A program made the position numbers and the translations under genes. Source: Plantactinospora mayteni (GTDB lineage Bacteria > Actinomycetota > Actinomycetes > Mycobacteriales > Micromonosporaceae). From it: a stretch of DNA of 64,000 bases. Positions 34,380 through 41,715 of the stretch are shown here, in pieces; the stretch's first letter is position 1; every line of letters begins with the position of its first letter. The notes beneath the pieces were generated by a model that saw only the letters and a program-made list of their open reading frames with translations, did not search any database and was not told where the DNA came from. Location: assembly GCF_016862935.1 (NCBI RefSeq), contig NZ_BONX01000044.1, positions 186,001-250,000 on the forward strand, given 5' to 3'.

Positions 34380-35324
34380 ATGCGTGCCGTCATGTCTGAG
34401 TCGTTTGGGGCGATGCCGGAGGTCCGGGAGATGCCGGAGCCGACGCCCGGTGACGGCGAGGTGAAGATCGAGGTACAGACCTCCTCCCTGAACGGCTTCG
34501 ACGCCAAGCTCGCCGGGGGCTTCCTGAACGGCGAGATCGAGCACCAGTTCCCGGTGGTGCTCGGCCGGGACTTCGCCGGCATCGTGACCGAGGTCGGGCG
34601 GGGCGTCAGCGGGTTCATGCCCGGCGAGAAGGTCTTCGGCGTGGTGGCAAAGCCCGGGCTCGGCGACGGCTCGTTCGGCGAGTACGTGGTCGTACCGGAG
34701 GAGATCGGCCTCGCGCCGCTGCCGGCCGGGCTCGACTACCGGTCCGCCGGCGTACTCGGCCTGGCCGGGGTCGCCGCGCTGGCCAGCGTGGACGCGGTCG
34801 CACCGGTACACGGCGAGACGCTGCTGATCTCCGGCGCCACCGGCGGGGTCGGCCACTACGCCGTCCAACTCGCCGCCGCCCGGGGAGCGACCGTGATCGC
34901 CACCGCCGAGGCGGGGCCCGCCGCCGACCTGCTGCACGAACTCGGCGCCGCGCACACCGTGGACCATCGGTCCGACCTGGCCGCCCAGGTCCGGAGGTTC
35001 GCCCCGGACGGGGTGGACAGCGCGGTGCACCTGGCCGGCGACCCGGAGTTGATCGCCGACCTGGTCACCCCCGGCGGCCGGTTCTCCTCCACCCTGCGGG
35101 TGAGCTCCGAACAGCTCGGCGACCGGGCGCTGGACGTCACCGCGGTCGAGGCGATGCCGGACCGGATCGTGCTCGACCACATCGCCACCGAGGCCGCCGC
35201 CGACCGGCTGCGCCCGTCCATCGCCCGCACGTACCTGCTGGACGAGGTTCCGCAGGCGTTCGCCGACTTCAACAACAGCGGTACCGTCGGCAAGCTCGCC
35301 GTGGCGATCGGCCCGGCCGGCTAG
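34380..35324 (+). CDS. Zinc-independent NADP-dependent oxidoreductase of the quinone reductase type (MDR family)
   Basis: This 314-residue medium-chain dehydrogenase/reductase has an N-terminal GroES-like half (PTPGDGEVKIEVQTSSLNGFD) and a Rossmann half starting near residue 140 (LLISGATGGVGHYAVQLAAARGA), the AGGVG-type NADPH motif. The catalytic-zinc Cys-His-Glu set is absent, so it belongs with quinone oxidoreductases and enoyl reductases rather than alcohol dehydrogenases. The 194-base gap upstream holds only GTCGAGG-type repeats. The gene converges on a Crp/Fnr regulator. The substrate is unknown. Confidence 0.88.
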   Translation: MRAVMSESFGAMPEVREMPEPTPGDGEVKIEVQTSSLNGFDAKLAGGFLNGEIEHQFPVVLGRDFAGIVTEVGRGVSGFMPGEKVFGVVAKPGLGDGSFGEYVVVPEEIGLAPLPAGLDYRSAGVLGLAGVAALASVDAVAPVHGETLLISGATGGVGHYAVQLAAARGATVIATAEAGPAADLLHELGAAHTVDHRSDLAAQVRRFAPDGVDSAVHLAGDPELIADLVTPGGRFSSTLRVSSEQLGDRALDVTAVEAMPDRIVLDHIATEAAADRLRPSIARTYLLDEVPQAFADFNNSGTVGKLAVAIGPAG

Positions 35325-35361
35325 CGACACGAGATCTCCGCCCCCACCCATCCCCCACCCG

Positions 35362-36039
35362 TCAGCAGGTCGCGGCGGCGCGGGCGGCCAGGAGTTCCGG
35401 CGCCAGCACCACCACCGCGCCCGGCTCGACCCGGACCAGCCCGGCGTCGGCGAGGGTCCGCAGCGCCCGGTTGACCGACACCCGGGTCATCCCGACCGAC
35501 TCCGCCAGGCCCTGCTGCGCACCGGGCAGCGGCACCCGGCGCCCGGTCCGGCCGGCCGCCGCGACCAGCCAGGCCGCCACCCGGGTCCCGGCATCGGCGT
35601 ACGAGGTGCGGACCAGCTCCGCCTGCCGGTCCCGCAGCCCTCGGGCCAGGTGCGCGAGTACGTGCCGCCGGACCGCTGGTACGTCGTCGATCAGCCGGAG
35701 CAGTTCGCCGGCCGGCACCAGCCGGTAGCGCAGTACGGTGGCGGCGAGCCAGGTCGCGGTGTGTCCGCCGCCGTCCAGCACCGCGCTCTTGTCGACCGCG
35801 CACGGAGCGGTGAAGTCGCCGAGCCGCAGCCGCTTCCCGTCGGCGGTGTCGTGCACTCCGGTCAGGGTGCCCGCCTCCACCACTATCACCTGCTCGGCGG
35901 GCTGGCCGCGTACCGCCAGTACCGTGCCGGGCCGGGCGGTCCGGAGTACCGAGCGGTCGAGCAGCCGGCGCAGCTCCGCCGGCCCGAGCCCGGCGAAGAC
36001 GGGTACGGCGGCCAGCCGTCGCAGGTCCGTCGGTTCCAT
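35362..36039 (-). CDS. Crp/Fnr-family transcriptional regulator
   Basis: This is a 225-residue regulator. An N-terminal cyclic-nucleotide-binding-like jelly roll (about 10-120, VRGQPAEQVIVVEAG and RLRLGDFTAPCAVDKSAVLDG) is followed by a long dimer helix (about 120-150) and a winged helix-turn-helix (about 165-215, TQ-like LPGAQQGLAESVGMTRVSVNRALRTLADAG). The phosphate-cassette Arg and Glu residues of true cAMP receptors are not clear, and there is no Fe-S cysteine cluster, so the signal is unknown. It is divergent from a YCII gene with 118 bases between. Confidence 0.88.
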   Translation of the reverse strand: MEPTDLRRLAAVPVFAGLGPAELRRLLDRSVLRTARPGTVLAVRGQPAEQVIVVEAGTLTGVHDTADGKRLRLGDFTAPCAVDKSAVLDGGGHTATWLAATVLRYRLVPAGELLRLIDDVPAVRRHVLAHLARGLRDRQAELVRTSYADAGTRVAAWLVAAAGRTGRRVPLPGAQQGLAESVGMTRVSVNRALRTLADAGLVRVEPGAVVVLAPELLAARAAATC

Positions 36040-36157
36040 CCCTGAATTGTTCCCGACGGGCCGGGGGTCCCGCCGGCTCGGAGTGGCGCGGCTCGGTGCT
36101 CAGCGGCTGTATCAGCGTTTACTGCGCCGGCCCGCCGGATGGTCGTAGGGTCTGCGC

Positions 36158-36445
36158 ATGATCGTTGTGGAAGTGCGCTTCACCGGCGACCCCGCCGTCC
36201 GGCTGGCCGCCCGGCCGGCCCACCGGGAACTGCTGGCCCGGCTGCACGCCGAGGGCGGCCTGGTGGCGGCCGGCCCGTGGGCGGACGACTCGGGCGCTCT
36301 GCTGCTCTTCGACGCGGACGAACCCGCAGTACGGCAGGCTCTCGACGCCGACCCCTACTACCGGCTGCCCGGGGTCAGCGTAATCGCGGTACGGCCCTGG
36401 ACGCCGGTCGTCGGCGACCCGACGACCGCCGGCGACGCGACCTGA
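36158..36445 (+). CDS. YCII-domain protein
   Basis: This 95-residue protein of the YCII/YciI-like ferredoxin fold begins MIVVEVRFTGDP and shows RPAHRELLARLHAEGGLVAAGPWADDSGALLLFDADEP, the family core with the invariant His and the Asp of the G-x-W-x-D segment. It ends with a DPYYRLPGVSVIAVRPW strand. Such proteins are small possible dehalogenase-like or stress proteins without a firm role. It is transcribed away from the Crp/Fnr gene, which may control it. Confidence 0.85.
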   Translation: MIVVEVRFTGDPAVRLAARPAHRELLARLHAEGGLVAAGPWADDSGALLLFDADEPAVRQALDADPYYRLPGVSVIAVRPWTPVVGDPTTAGDAT

Positions 36446-36560
36446 ACCGCGCCGTCCATACCGGCGCCGTCCATACCGGCGCCGGCCGGAACCGGGCCGC
36501 CGGAACCGGGTCGGCCGGAACCGGGTCGCCGGATACCGGCGTGGCTGCGGCTACCGGCGC
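36446..36560. repeat. Degenerate CCGGCG/GAACCGG direct repeats between convergent genes
   Basis: The gap between the YCII stop and the hydrolase stop is filled with repeated words such as CCATACCGGCGCCGT (twice) and CGGAACCGGG (three times). No terminator-like hairpin with a clean loop stands out, although many CCGG dyads could pair. It runs directly into the hexanucleotide array that encodes the hydrolase tail. Confidence 0.6.
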
Positions 36561-37429
36561 GGCTGCGGCTGCGGCTGCGGCTGCGGCTGCGGCTGCGGCT
36601 GCGGCTGCCGGGACTGTACCGCCTGTACGGCCCAGTTCAGCGCGTAGTCGGCGACCTCCTCCCAGCCCGGCTGGCCCACGATGTAGTGCGGCCGGCCGGG
36701 AAACTCCTTGTACCCGGTGACCGCGGTCGACTTCCGGTAGCGGCCGGCGGTCGCCTTCGTCACCGTCGGTGGTACGACGTGGTCGGCACCGCCCGCGATC
36801 AGCAGCAGCGGCGCCCGTCGCTCGTTGCCGAAGTCCACCCGCAGTGCGGCCCGGGGATTCAGGTTCGCCAGCGCCGCCTCGAACAGCACGTGCCCGGCGG
36901 CCGGTACGTGGTAACGCCGGTAGACCCGCTCCGCCTCGGCCCGGGACATCGTGTTGGTGAAGGCGTAGTGGAACTCCTCCAAGCTCAGCGGTACGGCCCG
37001 GTGCCGGTTCGCCGGGTTGCGCAACACCGGCAGGCTGGCCTTCAGGGCGGAGAGCGGCAGCCGGAGGACCCCCTTGACCGCCGCCGGGTCGATCGCGACC
37101 CCGACCGCGCCCAGCCCTCGATCCAGCAGCATCTGGGCGAACGCGCCGCCGAACGAGTGCCCCATGATGATCGGCGGGCTGGGCAGGTCCCGGATGATCC
37201 GCTCGTAGTGGTCGACGACCTGACCCGAGGTCAGCTCGGCGATCGACGCGGGGTCGCGGCGCAACGCCTCGACGTCGGAGTCCATGCCGGGCCAGGCCGG
37301 CGTCAACACCTGGAACCCGGCATCCCGGTACCGATCGGCCCAGTGCTCCCAACTCCGGGAGGTCAGCCACAAACCGTGGATCAGCACGATGGTGTCGGGT
37401 CGGGTCGATTCAGCGGGTAGCAGGGGCAT
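36551..37429 (-). CDS. Alpha/beta hydrolase with a (Gln-Pro)n C-terminal tail
   Basis: This 292-residue cytosolic serine hydrolase has oxyanion-hole motif LIHGLWLTSRSW, nucleophile elbow IIMGHSFGGAFA (Ser), a late acid in LLLIAGGADHVVP and catalytic His in GRPHYIVG. It closely resembles proteins annotated as haloperoxidase- or lipase-like hydrolases in actinomycetes. The last 20 or so residues are a run of Gln-Pro pairs encoded by eight perfect GGCTGC repeats. The ATG at 37429 follows GAAGAGGA. It is divergent from a TetR gene, which probably regulates it. Confidence 0.88.
   Translation of the reverse strand: MPLLPAESTRPDTIVLIHGLWLTSRSWEHWADRYRDAGFQVLTPAWPGMDSDVEALRRDPASIAELTSGQVVDHYERIIRDLPSPPIIMGHSFGGAFAQMLLDRGLGAVGVAIDPAAVKGVLRLPLSALKASLPVLRNPANRHRAVPLSLEEFHYAFTNTMSRAEAERVYRRYHVPAAGHVLFEAALANLNPRAALRVDFGNERRAPLLLIAGGADHVVPPTVTKATAGRYRKSTAVTGYKEFPGRPHYIVGQPGWEEVADYALNWAVQAVQSRQPQPQPQPQPQPQPQPRR
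36561..36608. repeat. Eight perfect tandem copies of GGCTGC encoding a Gln-Pro tail
   Basis: The hexamer repeats eight times without error inside the 3' end of the hydrolase gene and reads as alternating Gln and Pro on the minus strand. Because the unit is six bases, gain or loss of copies keeps the frame and only changes tail length, as in microsatellite-type variation. Confidence 0.95.
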
Positions 37430-37638
37430 GATGTCCTCTTCCGGCGTGTTGGCGGCCAGTTGCACTTCCGGGCGCTGTCCACCTGGTGCCGCCCTGTCCG
37501 GCTCCGACACCGTGGTCGCGCCGACCTCTGCGGGATACCCCTGGCCGGCCGCCACAACCCGGCCGAACCGGCCGAACCGCACGGCGGCACAGCCATCGCG
37601 TACGCTGTAAGGAGTTCGAGCCCGGGGAGGATGGCGGG

Positions 37639-38406
37639 GTGACGACGGAGTACAGCGGCGGTGGTGACCCGAAGCGGAGCATGGAACTGCTCTGGGGCGT
37701 ACCGGATCGGCCCCGCCGGGGGCCGAAACCCAAGCTCACGGTGGACCAGATCGTCCAGGCGGCCATCGCGATCGCCGACCGCGAGGGGCTGGCCGGGCTC
37801 TCCATGAGACGGGTCGCCGACGAACTCGACGTCACGGCGATGTCCCTCTACACGTACGTGCCGGGCAAGGCCGAGCTGGTCGACGTCATGCTCGACACCG
37901 TGCACGCCCGGACCGCCGAGCCGGACGACGACCGGGGCGACTGGCGAAGCCGGCTGGAGCGGCTGGCCCGGGAGAGCTACGACCGCTACCGCCGCCATCC
38001 CTGGCTGCTCCAGGTCGCCAGCGGGGTGCCGGTACTCGGCCCGAACCTGCTGGCCAGGTACGACCGCGAGCTGGCCGCCGTCGACGGGCTGGGCCTGACC
38101 GAGATCGAGATGGACCTGCTGGTCAACCTGGTCGCCGACTACGTACACGGCGCGGTACGCGGTGCCGTGGAGACCGCCCGGATGCGGCAGCGCACCGGGA
38201 TGACCGTCGAACAGTGGTGGCAGAGCTACGAACCCCTGCTGGCGCAGGTGTTCGACCCGGAGCGCTATCCGGTGGCGGCCCGGGTCGGCTCGGTGGCCGG
38301 CGCCGAATACCAGGCCCCGGCCGACCCGGCCCGCTCGTTCGAGTTCGGGCTGCACCGGGTGCTCGACGGGATCGAGGCGTTCATCCAGAGCCGGGCCGGC
38401 GCCTGA
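37639..38406 (+). CDS. TetR/AcrR-family transcriptional regulator
   Basis: This is a 255-residue regulator. The helix-turn-helix lies at about residues 35-85 (KLTVDQIVQAAIAIADREG, LSMRRVADELDVTAMSLYTYV, with the SLYxYV recognition helix end). The remainder is a tetracycline-repressor-like C-terminal ligand domain (WRSRLERLARESYDRYRRHPW). GTG at 37639 lies nine bases after GGGGAGG. It is divergent from the alpha/beta hydrolase and separated by about 210 bases. A local feedback circuit with that gene is the simplest model, but no clean palindromic operator is visible in the gap. Confidence 0.88.
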   Translation: MTTEYSGGGDPKRSMELLWGVPDRPRRGPKPKLTVDQIVQAAIAIADREGLAGLSMRRVADELDVTAMSLYTYVPGKAELVDVMLDTVHARTAEPDDDRGDWRSRLERLARESYDRYRRHPWLLQVASGVPVLGPNLLARYDRELAAVDGLGLTEIEMDLLVNLVADYVHGAVRGAVETARMRQRTGMTVEQWWQSYEPLLAQVFDPERYPVAARVGSVAGAEYQAPADPARSFEFGLHRVLDGIEAFIQSRAGA

Positions 38407-38595
38407 CCGCGCCCCGGCCGACAACCTCCGGAGCTGGGAGGGAGCCTGGTCGAGTCCCGGCCGACGACCTCCCGAGCCGCGCCGGAGCCTGACCGGGTTC
38501 CTGCCCGACGGTCCACACCGAACCCCTCAGCGGGGTTGCCGAGGCGATCCGGCGGTGCTTGGCTGAGATCCCTTCCGGTTCCGTTGGGGGTGTCC

Positions 38596-39834
38596 GTGCC
38601 GCCGCCGTCCCTCGACGATCCCGCCGCGCTGCGCCGTGGCCGGGTCGCGGTGTCGCTGCTGTTCCTGCTCTTCGGGATGGCCATCGGCACCTGGACGGCC
38701 CGGATCCCGGCGGTCAAGGAGGAGCTGGGACTGACCGACGGCCAGCTCAGCGTGGGCCTGCTCGGGCTCGCCGCCGGCGCCATCACCGGCATGCAGCTGA
38801 CCGGGCGCCTGGTCGACCGGTACGGCAGTGCCCGGGTGATGCTGCCGGTCGCCTTCGCCGAGGCCGGTTGCCTGCTGCTGCCCGGGTACGCCACCAACCT
38901 CGGCACGCTGGCCCTGGCCCTCTTCGTCTTCGGCACCGTGCACGGCACCCTGAACATCGCGATGAACGCCAACGCGGTCGAGGTGGAACGCGCGCGGCGC
39001 CGCCCGATGCTCTCGTCGTGCCACGCGGTCTACAGCATCGGTGGCTTCCTCGGCGCCGCGGTCGGCGGTCTCTTCGCCCGCGCCGACGCCAGCGTCCCGG
39101 CCACCTTCTGGGCAACCGCGCTGGTCGCGCTCGGCCTCGCCAGTTGGTCCACCCGCTGGGCCCTGCCGCGCATCGCACCCGCCGAGCCGCCGACGACCGC
39201 CGACGCCACCGAGGTCGTGGGCGCGGGGCAGCCCGGACAGCGACGGGAGCCGCCAAGCGTGCTGTTCCTCGGCGTACTGGCGTTCTGCTGCCTGGTCGGC
39301 GAGGGTGCCGCCGCGGACTGGAGCACGGTCTACCTGCGGGACAATCTGGGCAGCGGTCCGGGCTTCGCCGCAGCCGCGTTCGCGGCCTTCTCGATCATGA
39401 TGACCGCCGGTCGGCTCGTCGGCGACCGGCTGGCCGCCGCCCTCGGGCCGGTGGTCCTGGTACGCGGCTGCGGGATCCTGGCCGCCGTGGGGCTCGGCGG
39501 CGCGCTGCTGGTCGACCACCCGGTCGCCGGGTTGGTCGGGTTCGGCTGCCTCGGCGCCGGCCTCTCCTGCATCGCACCGCAGGTCTTCTCGGCCGCCGGA
39601 AACCGGGACCCGAGCCAGGCCGGCCGGGCCCTGGCCCGGGTCGCCGGCCTGGGTTACCTGGGCTTCCTCGTCGGGCCGGTGGTGATCGGCGGCGCCGCCG
39701 AACTGTTCGGGCTGCCCCGCGCCCTGGCGCTCCCGGCCCTGCTCGCGCTCTTCGTCGCGCTCGCCGCCGGAGCGGTCCGCCCCCGGCCGGGGCGGTCGCG
39801 CCCCGCCGAACCGGTCAGCGCGGACCCACAATGA
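38596..39834 (+). CDS. Major facilitator superfamily transporter
   Basis: This is a 12-helix membrane transporter of about 412 residues. The motif A region between helices two and three reads GRLVDRYGSARV and helix one has FLLFGMAIGTWTARIP. Related proteins in actinomycetes are annotated as MFS permeases of the FsrB/YbjJ type, exporting small molecules. An exact start is uncertain: GTG at 38596 (or 38590) follows the G-rich GTTGGGGGTG. The substrate is unknown. The stop at 39834 runs into a 15-base repeated motif. Confidence 0.88.
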   Translation: MPPPSLDDPAALRRGRVAVSLLFLLFGMAIGTWTARIPAVKEELGLTDGQLSVGLLGLAAGAITGMQLTGRLVDRYGSARVMLPVAFAEAGCLLLPGYATNLGTLALALFVFGTVHGTLNIAMNANAVEVERARRRPMLSSCHAVYSIGGFLGAAVGGLFARADASVPATFWATALVALGLASWSTRWALPRIAPAEPPTTADATEVVGAGQPGQRREPPSVLFLGVLAFCCLVGEGAAADWSTVYLRDNLGSGPGFAAAAFAAFSIMMTAGRLVGDRLAAALGPVVLVRGCGILAAVGLGGALLVDHPVAGLVGFGCLGAGLSCIAPQVFSAAGNRDPSQAGRALARVAGLGYLGFLVGPVVIGGAAELFGLPRALALPALLALFVALAAGAVRPRPGRSRPAEPVSADPQ

Positions 39835-39847
39835 ACCTTTTCCACCT
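39833..39847. repeat. Second copy of the AT-rich 15-mer found in the cell-wall enzyme leader
   Basis: GAACCTTTTCCACCT here is identical to the complement of AGGTGGAAAAGGTTC at 8429-8443. A near-copy, GAATCTTTTTCCACCT, is at 8355-8370. A 15-base exact match of such AT-rich sequence is unlikely by chance in this GC-rich window. All three copies lie at or beyond gene ends rather than inside genes. Confidence 0.6.
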
Positions 39848-39944
39848 CCGCACCGGCCTCCCCGCCCGGAGCCCTTGAACCGGCCGGGTCAGGTCCCGTT
39901 GCCCACCCCGAGCGGTACTGGATATATTTACCTCCGTCGTCGCG

Positions 39945-39958
39945 TGGGAGCGTTCCCA
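39945..39958. promoter_or_regulatory. CebR-like operator upstream of the SGNH-like/GT2 gene pair
   Basis: TGGGAGCGTTCCCA matches TGGGAGCGCTCCCA at 13 of 14 positions and keeps both half-sites perfect. It lies 43 bases before the ATG at 40001. A LacI-family repressor of the CebR type, or a paralogue with the same half-site, is the expected binder. Confidence 0.75.
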
Positions 39959-40000
39959 TACGAGGTAGCCGTGAGTACGGGACGGGGTGAGGTCGGCCGC

Positions 40001-40765
40001 ATGAGCACGATCCGGCTGCTCGTGGTGAACGGGTGCAGCTTCGCCCGGGGCGCCGAACTCGCCGACCCGGACCGGGACGCCTGGCCGGCCGTACTCGGGC
40101 GGGAGCTGGGCGTCGGCGTGGTCAACCTGGCCTGTGACGGCGGCTCCAACCGGCGGGCCGTCCGGACCACCGTGCAGCACCTGGAGTCGATCCGGGCGGC
40201 GTACGGGGTCGGGTACGACCAGATGCTCTTCGTCAACATGTGGACCGCGCTGAGCCGCAACGAATACCACGACAGCGGGATCGAGGACGGCCCGGTCCGC
40301 CCCGACCTCGGGGTACGCCCGGCGCTCCCCGGTGAGCTGCACTGGCAGCGGGTCGCCGACTGGAAGGCCGCCGAGGGGGACAAGCCGTCGAAGGCGTACC
40401 TCCGGCACCTGTTCAGCACCACCGGCGAGACGGTGAACTTCTTCGTGGACTGGCTGCTACTGGAGCACCACCTCACCGGTCGCGGCGTGCCGAGCCGGTT
40501 CGCGTTCGCCTGGGAGATCCTGCCCGACCCGATCCCCGCCGAGGCGGTACCGGTGATGCGCGCGCTCCGCGCCGACCTGGTCTTCGGAGCGCTGCCGCCC
40601 CGTCCGGAGGACACCTTCCGGGAGATGGTCTTCGGCCGGGTCCCGTTCGGCGACTGGGACCATCCGCTCCGGGAGGGGCACCAGCACTTCGCCGCCGCGA
40701 TGCTGCGCTGGCTCGGCGGTGACGAGCGGCTGCGCTTTCCACCGAGCGGACGGAGCCGGCGATGA
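40001..40765 (+). CDS. SGNH-hydrolase-like protein of unknown function
   Basis: This is a 254-residue cytosolic protein. It starts STIRLLVVNGCSFARGAELA, where NGCSF is a GDSL block I-like element, and has NLACDGGSNRRAV (block II/III-like, Gly and Asn). The ending WDHPLREGHQHFAAAML carries a DxxH-like pair. Proteins of this build occur near glycosyltransferases in glycan loci and may be acyl esterases or transferases, but none is well characterised. The gene follows a CebR-like operator and overlaps the GT2 gene start by four bases (ATGA). Confidence 0.7.
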   Translation: MSTIRLLVVNGCSFARGAELADPDRDAWPAVLGRELGVGVVNLACDGGSNRRAVRTTVQHLESIRAAYGVGYDQMLFVNMWTALSRNEYHDSGIEDGPVRPDLGVRPALPGELHWQRVADWKAAEGDKPSKAYLRHLFSTTGETVNFFVDWLLLEHHLTGRGVPSRFAFAWEILPDPIPAEAVPVMRALRADLVFGALPPRPEDTFREMVFGRVPFGDWDHPLREGHQHFAAAMLRWLGGDERLRFPPSGRSRR

Positions 40766-41715
40766 CCGTACCGTCGATGACCGCGACCGTGGCGAGCCCG
40801 GCCGGAGATCTGGTGGCGAGCCCGGCAGGAGATCTGGATGGGCGGCCCCGGCCCGGGCTGGTGTCGGTGATCATGCCGGCCCGCGACGGCGCCGCGACCA
40901 TCGGCGCGCAACTGGCGGCGCTGGCCCGGCAGACCTACCCCGGACGCTGGGAACTCGTCGTGGTCGACAACGGCTCCACCGACGGTACGCCGGAACTGGT
41001 CGCCGCCTTCGCCAGCCGGCTGCCCGGGCTCCGGCTGCACCGGGCGGGCGGCCGGGCCGGCACCAGCTACGCCCGCAACGAGGGCTGCCGGGTGAGCCGG
41101 GGCGAGTTGCTGCTCTTCTGCGACCAGGACGACGTGGTCGCGCCCGGGTGGGTGGCCGAGATGGTACGCGGACTCGCCGAGTTCCCCGCCGTCGGCGGCC
41201 ACGTCGAACGCCGACTGCTCAACGACGACGTCTCGCTGGCCACCCGCCCCGAGAAGCCGGCCGGCTCGCTCCAGGAGGGATTCGACTTCCTCCCCTACGC
41301 GCTCGGCGCCAACTGCGGGGTACGCCGGGGCGTCTTCGAGGAGCTGGGCGGCTTCGACCCCGCCTACCGGTACGGCTCGGACGAGGTGAGCTTCTTCTGG
41401 CGGGCGCAGCTCGCCGGGTACCCGATCGGGGCGCTGCCGGACGCGGTGGTGCACTACCGGCTGCGTCGCCGGCTCCGGGAGATGGCCCGGCAGTACTACT
41501 CCTACGGCCTCAGCCACCCCCGGCTGTACCGGGACTTCGCCGCCGCCGGGCTACCCCGCTCGGTCCGGCCGGCCGCCCGGGAGTGGCGCTGGCTCCTCGG
41601 CCACCTGCCCGACCTGGTCCGGTCCCGCAAGTCCCGGGCCGTCTGGGTGACCCGGTGCGCGATGCGCTGCGGCCGGATCGTCGGCAGCCTGCGTAACCGG
41701 GTCGTCTTCCCGTAA
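40762..41715 (+). CDS. Family 2 glycosyltransferase
   Basis: This 317-residue GT-A fold glycosyltransferase has N-terminal VSVIMPARDGAATIGAQL, the nucleotide-site VVVDNGSTDGTPELV, the metal-binding acidic motif FCDQDDVVAPGWV, an ED-like GSDEVSFFWRAQL and the basic C-terminal part. There is no membrane segment, so it is a soluble or peripheral enzyme transferring a sugar from a nucleotide donor. The first 30 residues contain a direct repeat (VASPAGDL twice). The last 165 bases overlap the antisense-coded tail of the Gfo/Idh gene on the other strand. Confidence 0.9.
   Translation: MTVPSMTATVASPAGDLVASPAGDLDGRPRPGLVSVIMPARDGAATIGAQLAALARQTYPGRWELVVVDNGSTDGTPELVAAFASRLPGLRLHRAGGRAGTSYARNEGCRVSRGELLLFCDQDDVVAPGWVAEMVRGLAEFPAVGGHVERRLLNDDVSLATRPEKPAGSLQEGFDFLPYALGANCGVRRGVFEELGGFDPAYRYGSDEVSFFWRAQLAGYPIGALPDAVVHYRLRRRLREMARQYYSYGLSHPRLYRDFAAAGLPRSVRPAAREWRWLLGHLPDLVRSRKSRAVWVTRCAMRCGRIVGSLRNRVVFP

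Noticed and set aside
36446-36608. CRISPR-like repeat region
   Set aside because: The units are six to fifteen bases with no spacers and are partly coding; no cas genes exist in the window.
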